A DNA stretch of 64,000 nt. Source: Nitrospirota bacterium. Its GTDB lineage: Bacteria > Nitrospirota > Thermodesulfovibrionia > Thermodesulfovibrionales > JdFR-85. The notes under the pieces are model-generated. The model did no database searches. It saw nothing but the letters and a program-made list of their open reading frames with translations, and was not told where the DNA came from. The stretch covers positions 1 to 64,000 of the forward strand of contig JAYWMQ010000006.1 of NCBI GenBank assembly GCA_035873375.1, written 5' to 3'. Within the stretch, counting starts at the first letter, position 1. The number at the start of each line of letters is the position of its first letter. The translations under genes were made by a program, and so were the position numbers. Positions 42,640-52,500 of the stretch are shown here, in pieces.

Positions 42640-44724
42640 ATGAAACCTTTAGTCAGCATCCTATACCTCATTGCATCCATCACCGTCCTCTCTCACGGTG
42701 TCATGGTCTATCTGAACAACCGAAAGTCAAGGATAAACATGAGCCTTTTCCTGTTTTGTCTGGCATCATTCTTCTGGCTCTTTTTTGCTTTTGTAGCAAC
42801 TTTTTCAGATAGTTATGATACGTCCCTCCTTTTTTTCAGGATATGCTATGTTGGCATAGTCTTTATCCCTTCAACCTTCTACCATTTTGCACATGAATTC
42901 GTGGGCAGAACCTCACGAAAGAGAATAGCTGCCAGGTATCTCGTATCTACCCTGTTTGCCTTAATAGTCTTAGGTACAAACCACATGATAAAAGGTCTTT
43001 TCTTATACCCCTGGGGATTTTACCCTGCAGCGTCAAGCCCCTTTCACATTATCTTCATGCTCTTTTTTCTGATTACTCTGTTCTCTGCCCTGAACCTGAT
43101 ATATAAGGAGATGAAGAAAAGGAATGTACCGTCTATACAGCGGACCAAGCTAAAATACATCTTTGCAGGATTGCTGGTTGCAGCCCTTGCATCCGTTGAC
43201 TTTCTTGGTAACTACGGTATACCGGTGATGCCACTCGGTTTTATCTTCATGTCACTTTTTACGTTTATCCTCACATATGCAACCCTGAGACATCAGCTCC
43301 TCGATATCAGAGTGGCCTTTGCAAGGTTATTCCTTCTCTTTATAACCGCCGTTGTTGTCACCGGCACACCTTTTCTTTTAGGTATAAAGCTCCTTGGCCC
43401 TGGATTATGGATAATTCCCGTATCCGTTGCCCTTATACTCGCTGCCACTGCTCCACTCCTGTATATTTATATAGGAGAACGTACAGAAAATTTGCTGTTG
43501 AAGCAGCAGAGACGCTACCAGCAGACCCTTCTGTATGCATCCCATGGCATGTTATACAAGAGAGACCTGAACAGGCTGCTCAAATTTGTAGTAATATTAT
43601 TAACTCTCGTTGCACGGCTGAGATATGCCGCAATATATCTGTTCGATGAAGAGTCAAACCATTTTGAACTGAAGGCAGAGAGGCCTCGGCTGCCGGAAAG
43701 GCCTCTGACACTCGATATGCAAAACCCGATTGTCAGGAAAATATCAAAAAAAGAGATACTGAACAGGGATGAACTCCTCAGCAGGGGGGAAGGCCGTGGG
43801 GTGGTTGACGAGATGCAAAGGCTTAATGCCGCTATCATCATACCATGCTGCACCCGGCGGGGCATTGTTGGATTTCTTGCTTTTGGAAACAAGAGGTCCG
43901 GCCAGCACTTCTCCTCTGATGAGATCGACACATTTCTTACACTCTCCAACCAGTTTGCCCTTGCAATTGAGAATGCACTGTATCTGAAGGATCTTGAAAA
44001 AGCAGGATCTGAACTCTTCCACGCTGCAAAAATGTCGTCTCTCGGAACTATGGCCTCTGGTTTGGGACATCAGATAAATAACCGACTCCATACAATCCTG
44101 CTTGCAGTAGAGTCGCTCAACATAATGTACTCAGACACCTTTAACAAGAGGGGAAAGGAGCTTGTCGGTTCCATAGTCAATAATATAAGACAGGCGGAGG
44201 ATACGATTGAAAAACTTAGAAACTACTCAAGAACCTCCTCTGAAGAGATGTCTCCGGTATTGTTAAAGGATGTAATTGAAAGTAGCTTTGAGATGATGAG
44301 ACTGAAAAAATCCTCTTTCAGCCAAATAAGGCTTGAGGTCGATGTCGAGAGTTCTTTAAAAGTAGTGGGCAACCTGTCACAGTTGAGAGAGGTTTTCCTT
44401 AATCTCCTTGAGAACGCCGACAACGCCATAAGGCAATCCCTTGCAAAAGGCAATGATAAGGAACCAACGATTGGAATACGGGCAAGGGCATTGGAAAGGG
44501 GAATGGTCAAGGTTGTGATTGAGGACAACGGCATAGGGATCAGAAAGGATGATTTTGACAAACTGTTTGTTCCGTTTTATACAACCAAGGCATCATCATC
44601 CCAGGGTACAGGCCTTGGTCTTTATATAGCGGATAAGATAATAGAGCTGCATGGCGGTACAATAAGGGTTGAATCAGTAAATGGCAGGGAAACAAAATTT
44701 ATCATAAGGCTCAAAAGGGCATAA
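42640..44724 (+). CDS. sensor histidine kinase with 7TM input and GAF domains
   Basis: The 694-residue protein has about eight hydrophobic segments in residues 1-290, matching the HisKA_7TM input domain (YHFAHEFVGRTSR is a typical loop). A GAF domain follows (about residues 300-450). The kinase has an H-box with HQINNRLHTILLAVES, N-box FLNLLENADNAI, G1 EDNGIGI, F-box FVPFYTTK and G2 GTGLGLYIA. The phospho-acceptor is the His in the HQINN motif. There is no response regulator next to it; the regulator at 26.7 kb is not an obvious partner. It starts divergently from the flavoprotein. Confidence 0.9.
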   Translation: MKPLVSILYLIASITVLSHGVMVYLNNRKSRINMSLFLFCLASFFWLFFAFVATFSDSYDTSLLFFRICYVGIVFIPSTFYHFAHEFVGRTSRKRIAARYLVSTLFALIVLGTNHMIKGLFLYPWGFYPAASSPFHIIFMLFFLITLFSALNLIYKEMKKRNVPSIQRTKLKYIFAGLLVAALASVDFLGNYGIPVMPLGFIFMSLFTFILTYATLRHQLLDIRVAFARLFLLFITAVVVTGTPFLLGIKLLGPGLWIIPVSVALILAATAPLLYIYIGERTENLLLKQQRRYQQTLLYASHGMLYKRDLNRLLKFVVILLTLVARLRYAAIYLFDEESNHFELKAERPRLPERPLTLDMQNPIVRKISKKEILNRDELLSRGEGRGVVDEMQRLNAAIIIPCCTRRGIVGFLAFGNKRSGQHFSSDEIDTFLTLSNQFALAIENALYLKDLEKAGSELFHAAKMSSLGTMASGLGHQINNRLHTILLAVESLNIMYSDTFNKRGKELVGSIVNNIRQAEDTIEKLRNYSRTSSEEMSPVLLKDVIESSFEMMRLKKSSFSQIRLEVDVESSLKVVGNLSQLREVFLNLLENADNAIRQSLAKGNDKEPTIGIRARALERGMVKVVIEDNGIGIRKDDFDKLFVPFYTTKASSSQGTGLGLYIADKIIELHGGTIRVESVNGRETKFIIRLKRA

Positions 44725-44727
44725 GAA

Positions 44728-45855
44728 TCAGAAGTATTTTATTATATTATAACAGGTGTCTCTCTGGGCAGGCCTGAACCCTGCCTGCCTGATTGAGTTT
44801 ATTATATCCTCACGTGTAACCCTGTATGAAACCCCTGCGGCCTTTACCACATTCTCCTCGATCATTGTAGAGCCAAAATCATTAGCACCAAACCTCAGGG
44901 CAGCCTGTGCCATCTTCAGGCCCTGTGTAACCCAGGATGCCTGGATGTTCCTGATGTTGTCGAGATAGAGCCTTGAGAGTGACAGGACCCTGAGGTAGTC
45001 GACTGCGGTGGCAGGGATTAGTTGCGGGTTGCGGGTTGCGGGTTGCGGGTTTACAGCCGGCTTCTGACTTTCGAGTTGCGAGTTGCGGGTTGCGGGTTGC
45101 GAGTTTACATCTGGCTCCTGTTTTGCAATCTCTGTATTCCCAGGTTGAAAACTCCAGGGAATAAAGGCTGTAAAACCACCTGTCCTGTCCTGAAGTGCCC
45201 TTATGACATCAAGGTGTTCAATTATATCCTCCTCTTCTTCTATGGAACCAAACATCATGGTTGCAGTGCTCTTTATCCCGAGTCCATGAGCTTCCTCCAT
45301 GACCTCAAGCCATTCTGATGACCTTATTTTTTTCGGACTAAGCACCTCTCTCACCCTGTCCGACAGGATTTCGGCGCCTCCGCCTGGAATTGAATCAAGG
45401 CCTGCATCCTTGAGAGTCAAGAGGGTTTCCTTTAGGGTAAGACCGGATTTTCCGGCAATGTAACTTATCTCAGGTGGTGAAAAGCCATGCACATTTATAT
45501 CGAACTCTCTCTTTATGGACCTCAGCATTTCTGTATAAAAGGAGAGGTCCAGCGCCGGATGGAGCCCGCCCTGGATTAGTATCTGTGTTCCACCCAGATG
45601 TATCGTTTCCCTGATCTTTTCAAATAGCTGCTCCTCTTCCAGTACATAGGCCTCCGGAGAATCCGGGTCTCTGTAAAATGCACAAAACCTGCACTTATTT
45701 ATACAGACATTGGTATAGTTGATATTCCTGTCCACAATAAAGGTAACGACACCCTCCGGATGGAGGTCTTTCCTTATTCCGTCCGCTATCTTTCCAATCT
45801 CAAGAAGGTCGGAGTTTTTTAGCAGATTTAATGCAGTTTTTTTATCTATTCTCAT
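44728..45855 (-). CDS. mqnC: cyclic dehypoxanthinyl futalosine synthase MqnC
   Basis: The 375-residue radical SAM enzyme has Cys51, Cys55 and Cys58 in CINKCRFC, then GGTQILIQGGLHP, INVHGFSPPEI and SIPGGGAEIL. It catalyses the cyclisation step of the futalosine menaquinone route. Residues about 245-279, between FQPGNTEIAK and PATAVDYLRV, are an in-frame insertion of two 18-residue repeats (VNSQPATRNSQL and VNPQPATRNPQL). The barrel otherwise looks intact. It overlaps the mqnE end by 14 bases and abuts the histidine kinase stop (3-base gap, convergent). Confidence 0.95.
   Translation of the reverse strand: MRIDKKTALNLLKNSDLLEIGKIADGIRKDLHPEGVVTFIVDRNINYTNVCINKCRFCAFYRDPDSPEAYVLEEEQLFEKIRETIHLGGTQILIQGGLHPALDLSFYTEMLRSIKREFDINVHGFSPPEISYIAGKSGLTLKETLLTLKDAGLDSIPGGGAEILSDRVREVLSPKKIRSSEWLEVMEEAHGLGIKSTATMMFGSIEEEEDIIEHLDVIRALQDRTGGFTAFIPWSFQPGNTEIAKQEPDVNSQPATRNSQLESQKPAVNPQPATRNPQLIPATAVDYLRVLSLSRLYLDNIRNIQASWVTQGLKMAQAALRFGANDFGSTMIEENVVKAAGVSYRVTREDIINSIRQAGFRPAQRDTCYNIIKYF
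45021..45128. repeat. two 54-bp copies with heptamer core inside mqnC
   Basis: Each copy contains GGGTTGC-type heptamers (45021-45050 and 45075-45104), then a TTTACA(G/T)C(C/T)GGCT(T/C)CTG segment. The copies start 54 bases apart, so the reading frame of mqnC is kept. Heptamer arrays of this kind are dispersed repeats in many bacterial genomes but rarely lie inside conserved enzymes. Confidence 0.85.
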
Positions 45856-46951
45856 CTTTCACCGGAGTCTCGTAGACCTTCACTGTTTCATAAAAAGCAT
45901 CCCTTTCAACAGGTACTTTCCCAGCCTTCCTGATAAGGTTTACCATCTCTGCTTTTGTAAGTCCTTCACCCGTCATCGCACCTGCTGCATGGGTAATCTT
46001 CTCCTCAATGACCGTGCCGTCAATATCATCTGCCCCGAACAGGAGTGCCACCTGAGAGAGTTTTTCACCAAGCATAACCCAATATGCCTTTATGTGTGGA
46101 AAGTTGTCAAGCACAAGGCGGCTGATTGCTATTGTCTTTAAATCATCGATTCCCGAAGGATACCGGCCTCCCATGTCTGTATTCCGGGGATGGTAGGAGA
46201 GGGGGATGAATGCCTGAAACCCGCCTGTCTGGTCCTGGAGTTCCCTCAACCTTGAAAGGTGGTCTATCCTGTCTTCGTATGATTCAAAATGACCGTACAG
46301 CATGGTGGCGTTTGTCTTTATACCACATAAATGCGCTGCCTTGTGAACTTCAAGCCACCTTTCAGCTGTTATCTTTTCGGGACAGAGCCTCTCCCTTATG
46401 CTGCTTGCAAATATTTCCGCCCCTCCACCCGGCATGGCATCAAGACCACTCTCTTTCAGTCTTAACAGGGTATCCCTGAGGCCAAGATTGCTTATCCTTG
46501 AAAAATAATCAACTTCAACTGCTGTAAATGCCTTGATATGTATATTGGGAAAGTGCTTCTTGAGCGCTCGCAGCAGACTCAGATAATATCCAAAGGGCCG
46601 GTCAGGGTGGAGTCCTCCGACTATATGGATCTCTCTGAGACCTTCAGGGGAGAGTTCAATCCTCCTTAATATCTCATCAATTGATAATTCAAAGGAGCCT
46701 TTTTCTCCCGTTGACCTGCTGAAGGCACAAAAACGGCATCGGTTTACGCATATGTTTGTGGGATTTACATGGCGGTTCTGGATAAAATAAACCCTGTTAC
46801 CGTTTTTTTTCTCTGCAACGGAGGTTGCAAGTTTACCCAGTGTGTGGATGTCATCATCCTGAAAAAGGGCAACCGCTTCTTCAAAAGTGATCCTTTCACC
46901 GGCAAGGATTTTCTGCTCTATGTATTCACTTATAGCTCCTTTACTTGGCAT
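45842..46951 (-). CDS. mqnE: aminofutalosine synthase MqnE
   Basis: About 370 residues, radical SAM with CVNRCRFCAFSR, REIHIVGGLHPDRPFGYYL, IKAFTAVEVDYF and AMPGGGAEIF. It joins the SAM adenosyl group to chorismate-derived 3-carboxyvinyloxybenzoate, the first radical step of the futalosine pathway. The MPSKG start at 46951 is used here; a GTG two codons earlier has better ribosome-binding-site spacing. The gene lies within the same minus-strand run as the GGDEF gene upstream. MqnA, MqnB and MqnD are elsewhere. Confidence 0.95.
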   Translation of the reverse strand: MPSKGAISEYIEQKILAGERITFEEAVALFQDDDIHTLGKLATSVAEKKNGNRVYFIQNRHVNPTNICVNRCRFCAFSRSTGEKGSFELSIDEILRRIELSPEGLREIHIVGGLHPDRPFGYYLSLLRALKKHFPNIHIKAFTAVEVDYFSRISNLGLRDTLLRLKESGLDAMPGGGAEIFASSIRERLCPEKITAERWLEVHKAAHLCGIKTNATMLYGHFESYEDRIDHLSRLRELQDQTGGFQAFIPLSYHPRNTDMGGRYPSGIDDLKTIAISRLVLDNFPHIKAYWVMLGEKLSQVALLFGADDIDGTVIEEKITHAAGAMTGEGLTKAEMVNLIRKAGKVPVERDAFYETVKVYETPVKDENR

Positions 46952-48044
46952 AAGCACACACTTTATTCCTCCCGGAGCGTTTGGCAAGGTACAGGGCCTT
47001 ATCTGCCCTGTCTATAAGGTCTTTTCTGTTCAGGGCATGATCCGGAAAGCAGGCAACACCAATACTGAGTGTAATTTTTGCTTTTTTCCCGTTTAAACGC
47101 AATGTCTGGGTTTCCACTGATTCCCTGATTCTTTCTGCTACAACCATTGCCCCTTCCAGCGGTATCTCCGGCAATATAATGGCAAATTCCTCGCCACCAT
47201 ACCGGGCTGCAAAATCAACGGTTCTTATATTATCAACGAGGGTGCAGGAGATTCTCTTCAGCGCTTCATCACCGGACACATGGCCGTAAGTATCATTGAA
47301 TGCCTTGAAATGATCGATATCTATCATGAGCAGGCTTACCTTGTTACCAAACCTCCTTGCCCTCTCAAGCTCCTCATCGAGTCTTTCCTGAAAGGTTCTG
47401 TGGTTGTTCAATCCGGTGAGGCCATCCGTACTTGCCATCTTCACTATCCCTTCATGAAGATCAACCTTTTCAATGGCAAATGCAGAGTGAAAGGCAAGGG
47501 TCAGCAGGAGGTCTTCATCCTCTGATGAAAAGGAGCGGGAACCTTTCTTGTCGGAAACAGCAAGCACACCTATGGCCTTCCTTCTTAACATTATGGGAAC
47601 GATGAGCAGGCTCCGTATCTCGGGATGTTTGTCCGGAAAACCCTGAAAATCAGGCACTTTTTTAATATCTTCTGTTCTTAGCGGGGTCAGTTCCTTAAAG
47701 ACCTTTTTTATAATGCCCCTGACCTCCGTTTTACACTTCCCCGTAGGCCCCAGGGAAGAATAGAAATCCGTTATCCTCTCATGTTTGTCAATAATGATAA
47801 TGGCTGATTTTTCTGCTCTGAGGAGGTCCTTTACCCTGTCCATAATACTCTCAAGTACCACTTCTCTATCCATGGTTGTATGGAGATGGGCGGAGAGCTC
47901 ATTGAGTATATTCAGCTCTCTTATTGTTCTCAGATATCCCTTTACCATGTTCTTATACATCCGCTCCTTTTTAATAAAAAGGAAGAGGAGAATAAGGACG
48001 ATGATTAGAAGGGAGATTAAAGCTATAACTGTTAATTCCATCAA
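46941..48044 (-). CDS. diguanylate cyclase with membrane anchor, GAF and GGDEF domains
   Basis: The 367-residue protein has one N-terminal membrane helix (LTVIALISLLIIVLILLFLF), a GAF domain (about residues 50-190), and a C-terminal GGDEF domain with active site RYGGEEFAIILPE. The inhibitory I-site RxxD (RTVD) is present five residues upstream of GGEEF, so product feedback is likely. It synthesises cyclic di-GMP. It overlaps the hydrolase by 4 bases and the mqnE start. Confidence 0.94.
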   Translation of the reverse strand: MMELTVIALISLLIIVLILLFLFIKKERMYKNMVKGYLRTIRELNILNELSAHLHTTMDREVVLESIMDRVKDLLRAEKSAIIIIDKHERITDFYSSLGPTGKCKTEVRGIIKKVFKELTPLRTEDIKKVPDFQGFPDKHPEIRSLLIVPIMLRRKAIGVLAVSDKKGSRSFSSEDEDLLLTLAFHSAFAIEKVDLHEGIVKMASTDGLTGLNNHRTFQERLDEELERARRFGNKVSLLMIDIDHFKAFNDTYGHVSGDEALKRISCTLVDNIRTVDFAARYGGEEFAIILPEIPLEGAMVVAERIRESVETQTLRLNGKKAKITLSIGVACFPDHALNRKDLIDRADKALYLAKRSGRNKVCAYAK

Positions 48045-49069
48045 TACGCTGTCCTGATAAAGGATAAAACGGTCTTCCTGACAGAGTGATCAAAGAGTAT
48101 CCTTGCATGGTTCAGGGCTAAATTGTGATGTTCGGAAGTATGAGGAGCCTCTGAACTCTTTTTAGTGACCAGGCCATCCCCCTTTCCCACAATCAGCTCT
48201 TCAGGCAACATCCCTTCAGGAACGAAGGATGTCAGAATTTCCGGTATCGAGAAGAGTTTTCCCGGTGTCATAACGCCTTTAGCCGAATCCTCATGCCACC
48301 TGTAAATTGTAAGCAGTGTTGGATCTGTACCGCCAAAAGAGAGGGTCTTTATAGTAGCAAGTCTTTTATCGTCAAGCCCTGTAATGAATGGTGACTCCGG
48401 CAGCAATTCCCGGATAGCTTCACTTTTAAGGAACTCCGTTATCCTTTTGATGGTACTCCTGGCCGTACCTTTCTCAGCATTTTCAAAAAAGGGATAGATA
48501 ATTCTTGAAATACCGGAAAGTGAGCCAGCCAGTTTTGCCATGGTACTTCCATGGTGGGGGGTTGCGAGGGTAACAAGTGCCAGGCATTTAATATTCAGCA
48601 ACTCAATGGCCTTCCTTGCAACAAGTCCGCCCCTGCTATGAGTTATGAAAATAATACCATTTTTTGTAAGTTGATGGTGATGCTTCAGTAAAAGCTCAAG
48701 CTCTCCCACAAGGGACATGCAATCCGAGGCAGGGCGTCTCTGGGAGTATGCCATAACGGTATACCCTGATGTCCTGAGATCGTGAAAAACGGTTTTTAAT
48801 GTCCGTGGTTTCAATCCGGTGGTAATCCGGTTTTTAATGGCAGGTGTAACTGAAAAGTTTGCTTTAACTAAAGGTTCTTTCTGCTTTGATATATCAACAT
48901 TTTTGGGTGTTTTGGATAATAGAACCGTTATGGGAAATTTCCCCGCAAGTATCCTTGTCTTTTCCGGCTCTGTCCAAACACTCAGGTTCATACCCAGGCC
49001 ATGTATGAAAAGGCAGCAGGGACAATCCTTGAATCCCTGGTGAATGATGACGTCAGGGAGGTGATCCAT
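48041..49069 (-). CDS. alpha/beta-hydrolase, lipase-like
   Basis: The 342-residue protein has the oxyanion region FIHGLGMNLSVW, the nucleophile elbow THSRGGLVAR with Ser as nucleophile, and TLATPHHGSTMAKLAG, typical of lipases and acyltransferases that follow GxSxG. The C-terminal NLALNHARILFDHSV may carry the catalytic His. There is no signal peptide. Substrate unknown. It is coupled to a small coiled-coil gene upstream (one-base overlap) and to the GGDEF gene downstream. Confidence 0.8.
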   Translation of the reverse strand: MDHLPDVIIHQGFKDCPCCLFIHGLGMNLSVWTEPEKTRILAGKFPITVLLSKTPKNVDISKQKEPLVKANFSVTPAIKNRITTGLKPRTLKTVFHDLRTSGYTVMAYSQRRPASDCMSLVGELELLLKHHHQLTKNGIIFITHSRGGLVARKAIELLNIKCLALVTLATPHHGSTMAKLAGSLSGISRIIYPFFENAEKGTARSTIKRITEFLKSEAIRELLPESPFITGLDDKRLATIKTLSFGGTDPTLLTIYRWHEDSAKGVMTPGKLFSIPEILTSFVPEGMLPEELIVGKGDGLVTKKSSEAPHTSEHHNLALNHARILFDHSVRKTVLSFIRTAY

Positions 49070-49293
49070 TAATCCGGCGGTTTATTTGCTTTTAACTTCC
49101 TGACTATCTCGGGTAACTGATTTTTTAGCTCAGGATGCTTTCTGCCAAGGAATAATTTTATTCCCTTGAGTTCAAGCTTGACATCTTCAACCTCCGATAC
49201 CGCCTTATCAAGTCTCTGAATCTCGGATACAAGTGTCTGAATCTCCTTTTCCAGGAGATTTACCTTCTCGCTCAACTCCCTCTCTTCTTTCAT
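49069..49293 (-). CDS. small coiled-coil protein
   Basis: The 74-residue protein is almost entirely a heptad-patterned helix (LSEKVNLLEKEIQTLVSEIQ, then RLDKAVSEVEDVKLELKGI), ending in a basic Pro-containing tail. A GGAAGGGGG site precedes the ATG. It lies between the bS22-like gene and the hydrolase. No family is recognised; it could be a structural partner of the hydrolase or GGDEF protein. Confidence 0.65.
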   Translation of the reverse strand: MKEERELSEKVNLLEKEIQTLVSEIQRLDKAVSEVEDVKLELKGIKLFLGRKHPELKNQLPEIVRKLKANKPPD

Positions 49294-49401
49294 GGCCCCT
49301 TCCCCAGTCTATGGATTTTGCTCTTTCTTTTTAAAAGTTGAAAGAGTTATAAGTAATTAGCAAGACTGTCCGGCTTCCTGATCACCAGCTTAAAGCGGAT
49401 T

Positions 49402-49488
49402 TTAGCGTTTATTCTTCATTCTCCTGCGGAGTTTTTTATGCTTGTGTTTGTTAATCTTTTTTTTACGCCACTTCTTGACATTGCCCAC
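49402..49488 (-). CDS. bS22/AURKAIP1-COX24-like tiny ribosomal protein
   Basis: A 28-codon gene starts GTG at 49488 with a near-perfect ribosome binding site (AAGGAGGTGATTGA, 5 bases before the start). The protein is MGNVKKWRKKKINKHKHKKL, then RRRMKNKR. Its pattern, M-G-x-V-K-K-x-R-K-K followed by H-K-x-x-K and poly-basic residues, matches AURKAIP1/COX24-type small ribosomal proteins such as mycobacterial bS22. Such proteins bind 16S rRNA near the decoding site. It is shorter than usual length cut-offs and easily missed. Confidence 0.75.
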   Translation of the reverse strand: MGNVKKWRKKKINKHKHKKLRRRMKNKR

Positions 49489-49535
49489 TCAATCACCTCC
49501 TTCTTTAAATTTTTCAATATGTCTGCCGACAATCT

Positions 49536-52500
49536 TTAATTGCCGTTTTTTGTTCTAACCTGTTCCATGAATGCCTCAAGTTGCAGCTCTGTAGTTGAAG
49601 AATCGGCTCCGTCATAGGGGATACTGATTGATGGAATCCCATATTTCTTCGTAACTCCCCTCATAATGGCCGTCACAACCGTACCGGGCATACATCCAAA
49701 GGGCATGGCATTTATGATCCCGGAAACGCCTTTGCCTATAAGGTCGATAGACTTGCCTATGCTCATGATGGCCTCTCCTTCAAAGGATTCATGCAGATAA
49801 GGGGAGGCCTTCTTCAGTATATCACTTGTATCAGGCTCGTGTAATGTTTTCAAAAAACCATTGAACGGTTTTTCGAGACTGCCGGTTATTCTTTTTTGAA
49901 AGAGCCGTTTTAAGAGAATAGTTATAATACCAGAGATGTCTTTTTTTCGCAAGGTCTTTTTCAGGGACATCAGGTTAATATAATAAATCCACTCATCCAC
50001 CGGGGAAAGCCAGACCTCACCTCCAAGAGTCTCTATCTTTCTGACAAGATCCTCGTTTGAAAACCTGTTGGACCTCACGAATATCTCGCCCACTACTCCT
50101 ATCAGTGGTTTTTCGCCATGCTCTTTGGGGAAGCTGTCAAAATCATTTTTCATCTGCTCCATCAACGGCATTATGTTGCCATTAGAGCCGCTAAGAGTTG
50201 TGGTCAGCTTCTGCAGGTATTGATTATAGAGCTTATCCGCAGAGCCTTTCTCTTTTTCATAAGGTCTGCTCTCGTGCAGACATTTTATGAGGATTTCAAA
50301 GGCCACTATTCCCTCCCAGGATCTTGACACAAAATCCTTGCCGACGATTCCGAGGTCCTTATAAAAAGTTACATCCTGCACAGGAGTGAATATGGGAACA
50401 TCCTTAATCCCGACTTCTTCAAGTATCATCCGGTGAAAGATATTGTATTGACCGAATCTGCAGGGTCCTGTTCCCGAGGGCATAAAGAAGGCTGACTCCT
50501 CCGGTCTGAAATCTTCAGAAAAGACCTTTTTGAGCATATCCCCGGTTGTGACTGTACAGGGATAACACTCCTTTCCGGATACATACCTCCTGCCGAATTC
50601 GAGCGCCCCTGCATCTGTCTCGGGGAGTACCTCGGCAGGTATGCCGCAATGCTCAAATGCCGCCTTCAGGGCAAAGGCGTGATCGGACATCCTCGGCAGA
50701 TAAACAGTCCGCTGTTTTCCCGAGGATTGCTTGACGGAAAACTCCACCTTCTGCGGTACTTGGATGTCTCTGTGCTCTGTTTTCCCGGCAGAAATCTGAG
50801 CATCAATGCTGTCGAGAAATGCCTCGCATCTTGTGATTGCACCGGCATCTGCACTATGTTCATCTATCTCGACATAGAGATAGGGTTTTCCTGAAAGTTC
50901 CTTTTCGAAAAATTTCTGTATAAAGGAATCAGGCCCGCAGGAAAAATTACCTATGAAAATAGGATAGAGGAGATTGTTTTTCTTAATTACCCTTGCTGCC
51001 TTCAGTATCTTCTGACCGGACCTCCAGTACATATCAGGCCAGTCATTATGGATATCCTCTTCAGAAAGGAAATCCATTGGCAGGGATAACACATCAAGGG
51101 AGGCAAGTTTTCTCGGTATTTCAAGATTTACCCCCATATCAAAGGCATTATACGCCCGTCCCACCACTACCACGGCCCGTCTGTCCAGGGTGGACAGAAC
51201 CTCCCTGCCCCGAGCCTTGATATTTTCTATAAATTCATCCTGTGCCTCCTGTGCCTTTCTCATCGCCCTTCTGATTTCACCAGAGGAAATGCCGAAATGC
51301 CTCATGGTCCTTTTGATCTCTTTTAAAACAAAGTTTTCCCCTTCTTTCAGTTTTATAACAGGCGAGACAACAGTGGCATTTTCAAAGGCCACACGTATCT
51401 GATACGGGAAGCTCTGGGTAAGGGGGCAGGCATGGCCTTTTTCGTATGGATCATCCGTGGGGTTCATATTTATAAAACTCGGGATAAATAGGGTATCCAC
51501 GCCCTCCTGAAGCAGATGCCTTACATGTCCATGTGAGACCTTGACAGGAAAGCATGTCTCGGCCAACACTGTCTCAAGCCCAAGGCTGACGATTCTCCTG
51601 TTTGTTTTGGGTGAGACCACTACATCAAAACCTAATTCCCACAGGAGCGTACTCCAGTATGGAAGATAATCCTGAAAGTAAAAGACATAGGGGATTCCTA
51701 TCCTGCCCCTGCGGAAGCTTGTGCCTGATTCCTTTACCCCTTCAGCACGTTCTGTATGAGACTTCCATAGCTCATCTTCCCTGAAGGCAAAAAGGTCAGG
51801 TATTTTTGTCTTTACCCTTCTTCGTACATCGTATTTTTCACACCTGCCACCATAAAAGAGGAACCCGTCTTCACCATCTATCTTAATCCTGTTAATCTCA
51901 CACATGTTCTCACAGCTCCTGCACTCAAAGGAGCTCTGCTGGTAGGGCCTGCTTGCAAGGTCAAAGCCCTTGAAGGAAGTTTCCGGAAAAGCATCCTTTT
52001 CAGAGGATTTTCCTTTTGCAGCCTGCATATGCTCCCTTGCTATCAGGGCCATTCCTATGGCGCCTGTTACATCGTGGTTCGGCGGTACGGTTATGGTTCT
52101 TCCCGTAAACTTCTCAAAGGCTGCCACTACCGTCTTGTTGAAAGCCGTCCCGCCCTGAAAGAAGATATGCTCCCCTATGTTTCTCCCCGCAACTACACGG
52201 TTAATGTAGTTTTCCACTATGGAGTACGCAAGGCCGGCAAGGAGATCGTTTTTCCGGGCTCCGCGCTGGAGGTTTGCCATGAGGGAGTTCTCCATGAAGA
52301 CGGTGCACCTTTCACCGAGCCTGCATGGATGGGTTGATGAAAAGGCACAGTCGGCAAACTCGTCCTTGATTGAGATGCTAAGTTTTTCAGCCTGTTCTTC
52401 AAGGAATGAACCTGTGCCTGCAGCGCATGCCTTGTTCATCTCAAAATCCACTATTATGCCGTCCCGGAGGGAGATATATTTTGAGTCCTGCCCCCCGATT

